Shown here piece after piece: positions 40,823 through 49,512 of a stretch of 64,000 nucleotides of DNA. The notes under the pieces were generated by a model. That model was not told the origin of the DNA, did no database searches, and saw only the letters and a list, made by a program, of their open reading frames with translations. Source of the DNA: Pseudorhodobacter antarcticus (lineage in GTDB: Bacteria > Pseudomonadota > Alphaproteobacteria > Rhodobacterales > Rhodobacteraceae). A program made the position numbers and the translations under genes. Location: assembly GCA_945862435.1 (NCBI GenBank), contig CAMAXX010000004.1:62001-126000 (forward strand), in the 5' to 3' direction. The first letter of the stretch is position 1; every line of letters starts with the position of its first letter.

Positions 40823-41799
40823 CCGCGCACCTTGGCCCAATGATACAGGCACATCAATTCATAGGCCACATGCGCGCCCGCAATGGCCGTAGCCCCCGTG
40901 GTATCATAAGGGGGGGATACTTCGACAACATCGCCGCCCACCAGATTGATCCCCGCCAAATCGCGCAGCATCGCAGATGCTTGCCATGAATGCAGCCCGC
41001 CCCAAACAGGTGTACCCGTGCCCGGCGCATAGGCGGGGTCAAGCGCGTCAATGTCAAAGGTCAGATAGGTGGGGCGCGCGCCCACAATTTCGCGGGTGCG
41101 GGCGGTGGCCCAGATATGGCCCCGCTCGTGCAACTCGCGCGCGGTAATCACGTTAAAGCCAAGGTAATCTTCTGTCGTGGTGCGTATGCCGATTTGCACC
41201 GATGTTGTCGGGTCAACATAGCCTGCCTTAACAGCCTTATACATCATGGTGCCATGGTCGATGCGAGACATATCATCGTCTGGCCACAGGTCGGAATGGG
41301 CATCAAAATGTATCACTGAAAGCGGGCCAAATTTGGCGGCAAAGGCCCGTAAGATAGGCAGGGTGATGTAATGATCCCCGCCAAGCGTGATAACTCCTGC
41401 CCCTGCCGCAAGTATCCCCGCAATATGATGCGTCAGGCGCGCGGGGAAATCAGCGGTTTTGGCATAATCAAAGGCCAGATCGCCATAATCAACAATGGCC
41501 ATATCTTCCAGCGGATGCGTGGGCCAGCCATGCGGCGGATCAAACGGCATCAGGCTGGACGCCTCGCGGATCGCGCGGGGGCCAAAGCGGGTGCCCGCGC
41601 GGTGCGTAACTGCTTGGTCAAATGGTACGCCCGTAATGGCCAGATCAACGCCGTTTAGATCTTTGGAATAGCGGCGGCGCAGAAAGCTGGTCGCCCCCGC
41701 AAAGGCGTTTTCAAAGGAATAGCCGCGCAGATCGGGGCGCATAAAAGCGGCGTCAATATCGGATTTAGCGTCTTCTAAAGGCATGGAAATCTCGGACAA
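40819..41799 (-). CDS. speB: Agmatinase
   Basis: This 326-residue ureohydrolase most likely converts agmatine to putrescine and urea. It has the manganese-binding motifs GGDHYITLP, SVIHFDAHSDLWPDDD and TFDIDALDPAYAPGTGTPVW, and the N-terminal TGVPFDQAVTHRAGTRFGPR of the agmatinase branch. The start is ATG 41799, with another ATG five codons in. Guanidinobutyrase or a related ureohydrolase is possible because the branch is hard to separate by sequence. It lies 103 bp downstream of the aminotransferase gene on the same strand. Confidence 0.9.
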   Translation of the reverse strand: MSEISMPLEDAKSDIDAAFMRPDLRGYSFENAFAGATSFLRRRYSKDLNGVDLAITGVPFDQAVTHRAGTRFGPRAIREASSLMPFDPPHGWPTHPLEDMAIVDYGDLAFDYAKTADFPARLTHHIAGILAAGAGVITLGGDHYITLPILRAFAAKFGPLSVIHFDAHSDLWPDDDMSRIDHGTMMYKAVKAGYVDPTTSVQIGIRTTTEDYLGFNVITARELHERGHIWATARTREIVGARPTYLTFDIDALDPAYAPGTGTPVWGGLHSWQASAMLRDLAGINLVGGDVVEVSPPYDTTGATAIAGAHVAYELMCLYHWAKVRG

Positions 41800-41902
41800 T
41801 AAAGCGCTATCATTGTGGCGGAGACTGCGCGGATCCTTAGGCTAAAACTAGGGCGCGTAGGCGAGGTTGGCAAGGGGCGAGATTGCCAGTGTGCGGGGCG
41901 TG

Positions 41903-43303
41903 CTAGCCCAGTCGATACCCCTCGCGCACCAAATCATCGGTAACCCGAAGAATCGCGGCTTCCAGCACCTCGGCGATGAAATCGACGTCTTTTACGGTGA
42001 TAATCAGCGGCGGAGACATCACGTTCAAATGGCCAATCGGGCGCACCAAAAGGCCCATGTCTTCGCAGGCGTTCGAGATGCGTTTGCTTTCATTGGCCCC
42101 ATCGGGAAGGGGCTCTTTCGTGTGTTTATCGGCCACGTTTTCCACGCACAGCATCAACCCTTGGCCCCGCACTTGGCCCACCAAAGGCAGGGCTTCCAGC
42201 GCCTTCAGGCGGATTTGAAAATACGCCCCCACTCGGGCCGCATTGCCCAGCAAATCCTCGCGCGCCATAATTTCGATGTTCTTTAACCCCGCAGCGCAGG
42301 CCACAGGATGGCCCGAATAGGTCAGCCCCGATGTAAACCAGCGCTGCCCGCCTGCCGCCATAACATCCCAAATCCGATCCGAAAACACAACCGCGCCAAG
42401 GGGTTGGTACCCCGATGTCAGCCCCTTGGCCGTGCAAATCATATCGGGCTGCACGCCAAATTCGTCCAAACTGGCAAACCAATGGCCAAGGCGGCCCCAA
42501 GCGGTGACCACTTCGTCGGCGATAAACAAAATATCATGGCGCTGGCAGACATCCCACATGCGGCGCAGATAGCCCTGCGGCGGAATGATAATGCCGCCCG
42601 ACGCCTGAATAGGTTCGGCAATAAAGCCACCAATACGGTCTGCGCCAACGGTTTCAATCAGCGTCTCAAACTCGGCCACCAGGAAATCGCAAAAGGCAGC
42701 CTCGCTCATCCCATCAGGGCGGCGGTAGGGGTTTGGACAGGCCAAGTGATGGATGCCGTCGGTTTTATAACGGAATTCCTCCACGCGGTCGCCGGGCCTT
42801 TTGCCCACAGATTGCGACAGATAGGTGCTGCCGTGATAGGAATGTTCGCGCGCAACGATGTCGGTTTTCAGCCGATTGCCCCGCGCGTGGTGATAATAGG
42901 ACACCATCCGCACAGCCGTATCCACCGCCGTAGACCCGCCCGTTGTGAAATGGACGCGGTTCAAATCCCCCGGCGCAAGGCGGGCTATTTCAGCGGCAAG
43001 CTGTGCGGATGGATCGTTCGTCATGTCAACAAATGTATTCGAAAAGGCAAGCCTCTGCGCCTGATCGCCAATCGCGCGCGCCATTTCCGCCCGCCCTAAA
43101 CCGATATTGGTGCACCATAGGCCACCAACAGCGTCGAAATATCGCTTGCCGCCAGCGTCCCACAAATGGGCCCCTTCACCGCGCGAGATCACCAGCGCGC
43201 CCTTTTCTTCAAATGGGCCAAAATTTGTCCATGGATGCAAGGAATGGCGGCGATCCATATTCATTAGATCTTCAGGGCTGGGGGTGTTTTGGCGGATGGT
43301 CAT
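41903..43303 (-). CDS. Class III (omega) aminotransferase
   Basis: This 466-residue PLP-dependent transaminase has HFTTGGSTAVDTAVRMVSYY, the cofactor region AEPIQASGGIIIPPQGYLRR, DEVVTAWGRLGHWF and the PLP lysine in CTAKGLTSGYQPLGAV. It belongs to the omega-amino acid:pyruvate aminotransferase group, which includes enzymes for putrescine, taurine, beta-alanine and GABA. Its place upstream of agmatinase suggests a polyamine substrate, but this is inference. Start at ATG 43303 (MTIRQNT). Confidence 0.88.
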   Translation of the reverse strand: MTIRQNTPSPEDLMNMDRRHSLHPWTNFGPFEEKGALVISRGEGAHLWDAGGKRYFDAVGGLWCTNIGLGRAEMARAIGDQAQRLAFSNTFVDMTNDPSAQLAAEIARLAPGDLNRVHFTTGGSTAVDTAVRMVSYYHHARGNRLKTDIVAREHSYHGSTYLSQSVGKRPGDRVEEFRYKTDGIHHLACPNPYRRPDGMSEAAFCDFLVAEFETLIETVGADRIGGFIAEPIQASGGIIIPPQGYLRRMWDVCQRHDILFIADEVVTAWGRLGHWFASLDEFGVQPDMICTAKGLTSGYQPLGAVVFSDRIWDVMAAGGQRWFTSGLTYSGHPVACAAGLKNIEIMAREDLLGNAARVGAYFQIRLKALEALPLVGQVRGQGLMLCVENVADKHTKEPLPDGANESKRISNACEDMGLLVRPIGHLNVMSPPLIITVKDVDFIAEVLEAAILRVTDDLVREGYRLG

Positions 43304-43366
43304 GATAGGCTCCTTTGCCGCCAGCCTAGCATTTTGATCAAATTCGCGCCAGAGCCACTTGCGCCC

Positions 43367-43657
43367 TTAAAACGTGATACCGTGCTTTTTTGTGAACCAC
43401 GAAAACAGCGGCCATTCGATAATCAGCAGCGTAATCACCGCAAACAGCGCTGGCCCTACATGCCAGCCCAGCAGCCAAAACTGCGTACCGCTACCCCAAA
43501 ACCACACGGCCGAGATACCGACCAAAACACCGGTCACGATTGTATCAGCCAGCACCATTTTGCCCATAGTCATAGGCAAAAGGCGCGGATACATCGCGCC
43601 ATAGGCAAACGCCATTCCTGCCGCATTTATCAGCAAAACCATAACTTCAGGTGTCAT
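43367..43657 (-). CDS. Small membrane protein of unknown function
   Basis: This 96-residue protein is almost entirely hydrophobic, with three predicted transmembrane helices (VMVLLINAAGMAFAYGAMY, MVLADTIVTGVLVGISAVWF, HVGPALFAVITLLIIEWPLF) and a basic C-terminus (TKKHGITF). The ATG at 43657 is preceded by a GGGGGG ribosome-binding site. I do not recognise a named family. It stands between the M20 hydrolase and the aminotransferase on the same strand. Confidence 0.75.
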   Translation of the reverse strand: MTPEVMVLLINAAGMAFAYGAMYPRLLPMTMGKMVLADTIVTGVLVGISAVWFWGSGTQFWLLGWHVGPALFAVITLLIIEWPLFSWFTKKHGITF

Positions 43658-43702
43658 TTTACCCCCCAAATCGCTTTACCAAAAAACTCTTTGGGGGCTT
43701 AG

Positions 43703-44878
43703 CTATGCAAGCGGCTGGGCTGTTTCAACCAACCGCGCAAAGAAACTTGCGCCAATCGGGGATACATCATCGTTAAAGTCAAAGGCCGAATGGTGCAGAC
43801 CTGCGCCTGGCCCCGCCCCAAGGAACAGATAAGCGCCCTTGCAGGCTTCAAGCATATAGCTGAAATCTTCTGACCCCATCTCGCGCACGGATTCGCCATT
43901 GACCGCTGCCCCGCCCACCACATCGCGCGCCACGGCACAGGCAAAATCGGTGGCCCCAGGCTCGTTCACCGTGGCGGGATAGCCCCAGTCATAGGCAATG
44001 TCCGCACGCACGTTAAAGGCCGCCGCCGTGCCTTGGACAATTTCATAGAAACGCCGTTTCAACAGATCACGCACTTCGGGGCGAAAGGCGCGGATCGTGG
44101 CGCAAAAGGTCGCCTCTTCAGGGATGATATTGCTGGCGGTGCCCGTGTGAATTTGGGTAACAGAAATAACCGCCTCGTCCAGCGCATAGACATTGCGCGG
44201 AATGATGGTTTGTACCGCCTGCACCATGGCAACCACGGCAACAACAGGGTCGATACATTCGTGCGGCGTGGCCCCATGCCCGCCCTTTCCAATGATGGTG
44301 ACATCGGCTGTATCAACCGACGCCATCAGTGGCCCCGCGCGGGTGAGGAAATGGCCAAATGCGATATTGGGTGCATTGTGCAGCGCATAGATTTGGCTGA
44401 TGTCAAAGCGCGAGATCAGCCCGTCTTGCACCATGGCCTGCCCACCTGCGCCGTCTTCCTCGGCGGGTTGAAACACCAGCGCCACGCGGCCCGAAAAGCG
44501 GCGCGTCTCGGCCAGATATTTCGCCGCCCCCAGCAGCATCGTAACATGGCCATCATGCCCGCAGGCATGCATTTTACCCGGGATTATGCTGGAATATTCC
44601 GCGCCCGTTGTCTCGGTGATCGGCAGCGCGTCCATATCAGCGCGCAGGCCAATCGTTGGCCCCGCGCCTTGCGCGTTGCCTTGCCCGTTGATAATCGCCA
44701 CAATTCCCGTCTGGCCAATGCCTTGGTGAATTTCATCCACGCCAATCTCGCCCAAGCGAGCGGTGATATAGGCGGCAGTTTCGTGACATGCAAAGGCCAG
44801 TTCAGGATGCGCGTGCAAATGGCGACGCCAGCCCTTCATTTCTTCGGAAAAAGCGGCGATACGATTGATAATGGGCAT
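43703..44878 (-). CDS. M20 family amidohydrolase (HipO/AbgB-like)
   Basis: This 391-residue zinc hydrolase belongs to the peptidase M20D group, which cleaves N-acyl amino acids such as hippurate. It has LRADMDALPITETTGAEYSS, the metal motif MHACGHDGHVTMLLGAAKYL, VFQPAEEDGAGGQAM with the catalytic Glu, and a dimerisation lid (SVDTADVTIIGKGGHGATPH). Start at ATG 44878 with GAGGAG upstream. It diverges from mazG, with about 48 bp between the starts. Its substrate is not determinable from sequence. Confidence 0.9.
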   Translation of the reverse strand: MPIINRIAAFSEEMKGWRRHLHAHPELAFACHETAAYITARLGEIGVDEIHQGIGQTGIVAIINGQGNAQGAGPTIGLRADMDALPITETTGAEYSSIIPGKMHACGHDGHVTMLLGAAKYLAETRRFSGRVALVFQPAEEDGAGGQAMVQDGLISRFDISQIYALHNAPNIAFGHFLTRAGPLMASVDTADVTIIGKGGHGATPHECIDPVVAVVAMVQAVQTIIPRNVYALDEAVISVTQIHTGTASNIIPEEATFCATIRAFRPEVRDLLKRRFYEIVQGTAAAFNVRADIAYDWGYPATVNEPGATDFACAVARDVVGGAAVNGESVREMGSEDFSYMLEACKGAYLFLGAGPGAGLHHSAFDFNDDVSPIGASFFARLVETAQPLA

Positions 44879-44926
44879 AGGACACTCCTCACAGGGGTAT
44901 TTATGGCAATAATCGGGGGTGAAGCA

Positions 44927-45733
44927 ATGGGCACGATAGATTTTGAACAGGCCTTGACGCAAATGCAGCGGCTTTTGCGCATAATGGAGACCCTGCGCGA
45001 TCCGCAAACGGGCTGCCCTTGGGATATAGAGCAGACCTTTGCCACCATTGCGCCCTATACGATTGAAGAAGCGCACGAGGTGGCAGACGCCATTGCGCGC
45101 CAAGCTTGGGGGGAGTTGCCCAGCGAACTTGGCGATTTGTTGCTGCAAGTGGTCTTTCACGCCCAAATGGCGAGCGAGGCGGGAGTGTTCACCTTTGCCG
45201 ATGTGGCCCGCGCCATTTGCGACAAAATGATTGTCCGCCATCCACATGTGTTCGGAGGCGAAACGCGCGATAAATCTTCATCCCAGCAAACGCTGGATTG
45301 GGAAAAGCAAAAGGCTGCCGAGCGTGGGCAAGATGCTCGCATTTTGGACGGGGTGGCAATGGGCCTGCCCGCGCTAACCCGCGCCATCAAACTGCAAAAC
45401 CGCGCGGCGCGCGTGGGGTTTGATTGGCCATCAACCGATGAGGTTTTGGATAAACTGCGCGAAGAAATTGCAGAACTGGCGCAGGCGCGCGCCAGCCTTT
45501 CGCCGGATGCGATCGAAGATGAGTTTGGCGATATTCTGTTCGTTATGGCCAACCTTGCCCGCCATATTAAAATCGACCCCGAGGCCGCCCTGCGCCGCAC
45601 CAATGCCAAATTCACCCGCCGCTTTGCCCGCATCGAAGATTGGCTGCGCGAAGACGGCAAAACACCCGCCACGTCCGATTTGGCGGAAATGGACTCGCTG
45701 TGGAACCGCGCCAAGCGTGAAGAACGCGGCTGA
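44927..45733 (+). CDS. mazG: Nucleoside triphosphate pyrophosphohydrolase MazG
   Basis: This 268-residue protein has two MazG domains that hydrolyse NTPs to NMP and pyrophosphate. The first (about residues 20-110) holds RDPQTGCPWDIEQTFATIAP, then EEAHEVADAI and ELGDLLLQVVFH with the EExxE/ExxD metal ligands. The second (about 165-235) holds KLREEIAEL and EDEFGDILFVMANLARHI. The ATG at 44927 fits the usual N-terminal length, although ATG 44903 with AGGGG upstream is also in frame. A large inverted repeat starts right after the stop codon. Confidence 0.93.
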   Translation: MGTIDFEQALTQMQRLLRIMETLRDPQTGCPWDIEQTFATIAPYTIEEAHEVADAIARQAWGELPSELGDLLLQVVFHAQMASEAGVFTFADVARAICDKMIVRHPHVFGGETRDKSSSQQTLDWEKQKAAERGQDARILDGVAMGLPALTRAIKLQNRAARVGFDWPSTDEVLDKLREEIAELAQARASLSPDAIEDEFGDILFVMANLARHIKIDPEAALRRTNAKFTRRFARIEDWLREDGKTPATSDLAEMDSLWNRAKREERG

Positions 45734-45817
45734 TTTCACATAGGTCTAAATATCCCCCGCAGAGCGTCTGCCCCATCCGCTAAAGCCTTCGGCGAGGATA
45801 TTTGCGCCTATGTGAAA
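45734..45817. repeat. Large imperfect inverted repeat, probable mazG terminator element
   Basis: The left arm at 45734-45755 (starting TTTCACATAGG, ending AAATATCC) and the right arm at 45796-45817 (GGATATTT...CCTATGTGAAA) are inverted copies matching at 19 of 22 positions. They enclose 40 bp with a smaller GC-rich part. The element begins directly after the mazG stop. It could form a strong hairpin that ends mazG transcription. A related half-copy lies at 59881-59900, so this looks like a dispersed intergenic element. Confidence 0.7.
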
Positions 45818-45835
45818 CTTGCCGCGATTTTTCTA

Positions 45836-45864
45836 TTGACCAAGTAAAATAGTCGGGATATTCA
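45836..45864 (+). promoter_or_regulatory. Sigma70-like promoter of the iron-binding-protein gene
   Basis: TTGACC (45836-45841) and TATTCA (45859-45864) are separated by 17 bp, 31 nt before the start codon. The -35 hexamer begins an imperfect dyad (TTGAC-N11-GTC), which could be a repressor site. I cannot assign it to a known iron regulator. Confidence 0.45.
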
Positions 45865-45894
45865 ACCGCTAGTTTCCGACTAAAGGAGTCAACA

Positions 45895-46899
45895 ATGTCG
45901 ATACGCTTTCCCCTGATCGCCCTGATTTTGTCCAGCGCCGCGCCTGCACTGGCCGAAGAAGTGAATATCTATTCCCACCGCCAGCCCGAACTGATCCAGC
46001 CGCTGCTGGCCGCCTTCACCGCTGAAACGGGCATCACCACCAATGTCGCTTTTGTCGACAAGGGCATGGCAGAGCGTCTGACGGCCGAGGGCGACCGCTC
46101 GCCCGCTGACTTGGTGCTGACAGTCGACATCGCACGCCTAACCGAAGTGGTGGATGCAGGCGTAACACAGCCCGTCACATCGGCTGTGCTAGAGGCGAAT
46201 ATCCCCGCAGAATTCCGCGACCCTGCGGGCCAATGGTTTGGCCTAACCGCCCGCGCCCGCATAATATATGCCAGCAAAGACCGCGTGCAGTCGGGCGAAG
46301 TCACAACTTACGAAGATTTGACAGACCCAAAATGGCAAGGGCGCATCTGCACCCGCTCGGGCACACATGATTACAACGTGGCCCTAACTGCGGCGATTAT
46401 GGCCCATCACGATGAAGCCTTTACGACGTCGTGGCTAGAGGGGGTCAAGGCCAATCTGGCGCGAAAACCTGATGGCGGCGACCGCGATCAGGTCAAGGCG
46501 ATTTGGGCAGGCGAATGCGATATCGCTGTTGGAAATACCTACTACATGGGCCAAATGCTGGCAGATCCAGAGCAAGCAGAATGGGCAGGTTCGGTGAATG
46601 TGGTGTTCCCAACTTTTGCAGATGGCGGCACCCATACGAACCTATCCGGCGTGGCCATGACCAAAGCTGCGCCGAACAAGGTTGCGGCGCTAACGCTGAT
46701 GGAATGGCTGTCTGGGGACGCTGCGCAGAAAATCTATGCCGAAACCAATTTCGAATTCCCCGTCAAAGCAGGGGTGGCACGATCAGAGTTGGTGCAATCT
46801 TGGGGCGCGTTTACGCCTGACACCAAACCCCTAACCGATATTGCCGCCTTGCGCCCCGCTGCGCTGCGACTGATCGAAACGGTTGATTTCGATAACTAA
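45895..46899 (+). CDS. Iron(III) ABC transporter substrate-binding protein (FutA/FbpA-like)
   Basis: This 334-residue periplasmic binding protein has a signal peptide (FPLIALILSSAAPALAEE). The mature start VNIYSHRQPELIQPLLAAF is typical of the FutA/FbpA ferric-iron family. The tyrosine pair in VGNTYYMGQM corresponds to the metal-binding tyrosines of that family. Start at ATG 45895 with AAGGAG. No permease or ATPase gene is adjacent; a nucleoside hydrolase gene follows 53 bp later. Metal specificity is inferred from family. Confidence 0.88.
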   Translation: MSIRFPLIALILSSAAPALAEEVNIYSHRQPELIQPLLAAFTAETGITTNVAFVDKGMAERLTAEGDRSPADLVLTVDIARLTEVVDAGVTQPVTSAVLEANIPAEFRDPAGQWFGLTARARIIYASKDRVQSGEVTTYEDLTDPKWQGRICTRSGTHDYNVALTAAIMAHHDEAFTTSWLEGVKANLARKPDGGDRDQVKAIWAGECDIAVGNTYYMGQMLADPEQAEWAGSVNVVFPTFADGGTHTNLSGVAMTKAAPNKVAALTLMEWLSGDAAQKIYAETNFEFPVKAGVARSELVQSWGAFTPDTKPLTDIAALRPAALRLIETVDFDN

Positions 46900-46952
46900 G
46901 ACCTCTCGACAAAAGGGCGCGGCTGAGATTTGGTAGGGAAAAGGAGCCTATC

Positions 46953-47897
46953 ATGACCCAGCCGCGCCGCATTATTATTGACACAGACCCCGGCCAAGAC
47001 GATGCCTTTGCCATCCTGCTGGCTTTGGCTAGTCCGGAAGAGATTGAAGTTTTGGGCGTGGTTGCGGTGGCAGGCAACGTGCCGCTGCCCTTAACTCAGC
47101 GCAATGCGCGCATTGTGTGCGAGTTGGCGGGGCGGCGCGATATTCCCGTGTTTTCGGGCTGTGATGCGCCCATTAAGCGCAAGCTTGTTACGGCTGAACA
47201 TGTTCACGGGGTCACGGGCCTTGACGGCCCGCCAATGGTGGAACCCACCATGGCGCTGCAAACCCAGCATGGGGTGGATTTTATCATCGACACCATCCGC
47301 CGCGCGCCCGAAAACACCATCACCCTTTGCCCGCTTGGCCCCCTAACCAATATCGCGCAGGCGTTTTTGCAAGCCCCTGATATCATTGCGCGCGTGCAAG
47401 AAATCGTGCTGATGGGCGGGGCTTATTTTGAGGTGGGCAATATCACCCCCGCCGCCGAGTTCAATATTTACGTCGATCCAGAAGCCGCTGAAATTGTGCT
47501 TTCATCGGGCGCACCCGTGGTGATGATGCCGCTGGACGTGACCCACAAAGTGATTGCGACCCGCGCCCGCGTGGAGGCCATTCGCGCAATAAACAGTAAT
47601 GTCGGCCGCGTTGCTGCCGAGTGGGCCGATTTTTTTGAACGATTTGACGTGGCCAAATATGGCAGTGATGGCGGCCCGCTGCACGACCCGACCGTCATAG
47701 CCTATCTAATCGCGCCCCATCTGTTTACGGGGCGTTTTATCAATGTAGAAATTGAAACCAAGTCAGACTTGACATTGGGCATGACGGTGGCCGATTGGTG
47801 GGGCGTGTCAAACCGCCCGCCCAATGTGATGTTCATCGGTGATGTCGATGCGCAAGCGTTTTTCGATTTATTAACTCAGCGTTTGGCGCGGCTGTAG
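46953..47897 (+). CDS. Inosine/uridine-preferring nucleoside hydrolase
   Basis: This 314-residue calcium-dependent enzyme splits nucleosides into base and ribose. It has the N-terminal metal cluster IIIDTDPGQDDAFAILLAL, then the HGVTGLDG loop, EIVLMGGAYFEVGNITPAAE and FNIYVDPEAAEIVL. HDPTVIAYLIAPHLF supplies the C-terminal Asp. Length is standard. Nucleobase specificity cannot be told. An AAGGAG ribosome-binding site precedes the ATG. Confidence 0.93.
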   Translation: MTQPRRIIIDTDPGQDDAFAILLALASPEEIEVLGVVAVAGNVPLPLTQRNARIVCELAGRRDIPVFSGCDAPIKRKLVTAEHVHGVTGLDGPPMVEPTMALQTQHGVDFIIDTIRRAPENTITLCPLGPLTNIAQAFLQAPDIIARVQEIVLMGGAYFEVGNITPAAEFNIYVDPEAAEIVLSSGAPVVMMPLDVTHKVIATRARVEAIRAINSNVGRVAAEWADFFERFDVAKYGSDGGPLHDPTVIAYLIAPHLFTGRFINVEIETKSDLTLGMTVADWWGVSNRPPNVMFIGDVDAQAFFDLLTQRLARL

Positions 47898-47903
47898 GGG
47901 CGC

Positions 47904-48953
47904 TTAACCCAGCGGTAGGAACACAGAAAAGCGGCTGCCCTGCCCTTTGCCACTTTCGATGCTTAACTTGCCACGGTGGCGGCTGACGATATGTTTGACA
48001 ATCGCCAGCCCCAGCCCCGTGCCCCCTTGCGCGCGCGAGCGGTGGCTATCGACGCGGTAAAAGCGTTCCGTCAGGCGCGGGATATGTTCTTCAGCAATGC
48101 CGCTGCCCGCATCTTGCACCCAAAAACAATAAGCAGGCCCGCGCAGGGTTACAGTCTCGGTTAGCCCCACTTCTACACGGCCACCCTTAATGCTGCCATA
48201 TTTTATTGCATTTTCCACCAGATTGCCAACCACTTGCATGATCTGATCGGCATCGGCAAACAGATTGCGCGGCGCGTCCAGCCCCTTGCTTTGCAAGGTC
48301 ACCTCGGCGCGCTGCGCCAAAGGGCGCAATCCATCAACCGCCAGCGCAATTGTCGCCGCAAGGTCGATTTCCGTATCGGGACGCAGGCGTTCTTGCGCCT
48401 CGACGCGCGATAGATGCAGCAAATCGGTGACAAGGCGGTTCATCCGCTCGGCTTCGGTTGCCATGATTTCCAAAAACCGCGCCCGCGCCGCTGCATCTTC
48501 GCGCGCGGGGCCTTGTAGCGTTTCTATAAAGCCCTGCAGCGCAGTCAACGGCGTGCGCAATTCATGGCTGACATTTGCCACAAAATCGCGGCGCATTTGG
48601 TCGGTTTGTTCTTGCGGACTGACGTCTTCAAACACACAAATCGCGCCATTTGGCACGGGCGAGATCGTAATGGCAAAGCTGGCCTCTTGATCGCTGGGAC
48701 GCATCGTTAACCGCAGCGTTGCGCCCGTACCCGTGTAAAGACAATCGGCCACAGAGTCCAAAACCTCTGGCTGGCGAAGCGTCAGCCCATAGTGGCGCCC
48801 TTGCAAAGCTGGGCCAAATAACGCGGCGGCTGTGGGGTTAGCCATGGCAACTTTTGAATCGCGCGCCACCAAGATTGCGGCATGGGGAAAACCCGCCAAT
48901 AAGGCAGGGAGAAACTCTTCCAGCAGTGCATTTTTCTCGGTAGAGATGAACAC
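47904..48953 (-). CDS. PhoR-like sensor histidine kinase without membrane anchor
   Basis: This 349-residue kinase has a PAS-like domain (about residues 20-110; HAAILVARDSKVAMANPTAA), HisKA with the phospho-acceptor His in FVANVSHELRTPLTALQGFI, and HATPase_c (NLVENAIKYGS, VQDAGSGIAEEHIPRLTERF, RAQGGTGLGLAIVKHI). The pattern is that of PhoR, which controls the phosphate-starvation regulon. No transmembrane helix is visible, so it seems to be cytosolic. phoB and the pst genes are not in the window. The product could also be a related PAS-kinase. Confidence 0.85.
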   Translation of the reverse strand: MFISTEKNALLEEFLPALLAGFPHAAILVARDSKVAMANPTAAALFGPALQGRHYGLTLRQPEVLDSVADCLYTGTGATLRLTMRPSDQEASFAITISPVPNGAICVFEDVSPQEQTDQMRRDFVANVSHELRTPLTALQGFIETLQGPAREDAAARARFLEIMATEAERMNRLVTDLLHLSRVEAQERLRPDTEIDLAATIALAVDGLRPLAQRAEVTLQSKGLDAPRNLFADADQIMQVVGNLVENAIKYGSIKGGRVEVGLTETVTLRGPAYCFWVQDAGSGIAEEHIPRLTERFYRVDSHRSRAQGGTGLGLAIVKHIVSRHRGKLSIESGKGQGSRFSVFLPLG

Positions 48954-49104
48954 TTCATTAACCTCTTCGCGTTATCATAGTAGAAGATCAACAAAAACAG
49001 GATGGTAGGTCTTGCATTAACCATGTTTTTGCGACAGAACAATCACAACTATGTGTCATTTCAGTGGGGTGTCGGTCGTTTCCTTGGGCCATTTGGCCAG
49101 ATCT

Positions 49105-49512
49105 ATGCCTATGGATACTGGCACAATGAATGAAGATAACACAACCTCTGCTGCGCGGCCCGATGCGGGGGTGGGAACTTTGGTTTTTGGCCTATCGCCT
49201 TCTAGCGATGCTGTAGCGCGACTGAAACTGGGCGGCGACGTTCATCAGGCAGATTGCCGCACCATCAGCGCCGCCCAATTGGCGCAGGTAACACGCACGA
49301 TATGCAGCCTGTTTCCGACCCAAGGTGATCGGCAAAACGATGCCGTTTCGGTGATCGAGGCGCTGTGCCAACTGGGTTATCACGGCGAGATTTGGGTTTT
49401 GGCCCCGCCCCTATTGCGCCCCAAAATGGTCGAAAGCGAATTGCGTGGCTTGGCAAAAGGCTTAACTTTGTCTCTGCTTGCAGGCCATTTACCTCCTCTG
49501 ACCGAGATTTAG
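49105..49512 (+). CDS. Unknown protein divergent from phoR-like gene
   Basis: This protein of about 135 residues is alpha/beta in character, with a hydrophobic strand GVGTLVFGLSPSSDAV and VIEALCQLGYHGEIWVLAPP. LRPKMVESELRGLAKGLTLS closes it. I do not recognise a named domain; the pattern is vaguely that of a receiver-like or signalling fold. The start is uncertain: ATGs lie at 49105, 49111 and 49126, and none has a clear ribosome-binding site. Its stop overlaps the convergent iolB stop. Confidence 0.6.
   Translation: MPMDTGTMNEDNTTSAARPDAGVGTLVFGLSPSSDAVARLKLGGDVHQADCRTISAAQLAQVTRTICSLFPTQGDRQNDAVSVIEALCQLGYHGEIWVLAPPLLRPKMVESELRGLAKGLTLSLLAGHLPPLTEI

Noticed and set aside
44033..44926. Upstream extension of mazG across the M20 hydrolase gene
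   Set aside because: The added 290 residues are the antisense of the M20 gene and show no homology. MazG begins normally near 44927.
45836..45856. RirA/IscR-type iron box at the iron-binding-protein promoter
   Set aside because: The dyad TTGAC-N11-GTC does not fit TGA-N9-TCA or an ICE/Irr motif well enough to name.
46905..46952. GGCTGAGA sequence resembling part of a TPP riboswitch before the nucleoside hydrolase gene
   Set aside because: Only one short motif is present; the second conserved arm and the needed length (about 100 nt) are missing.
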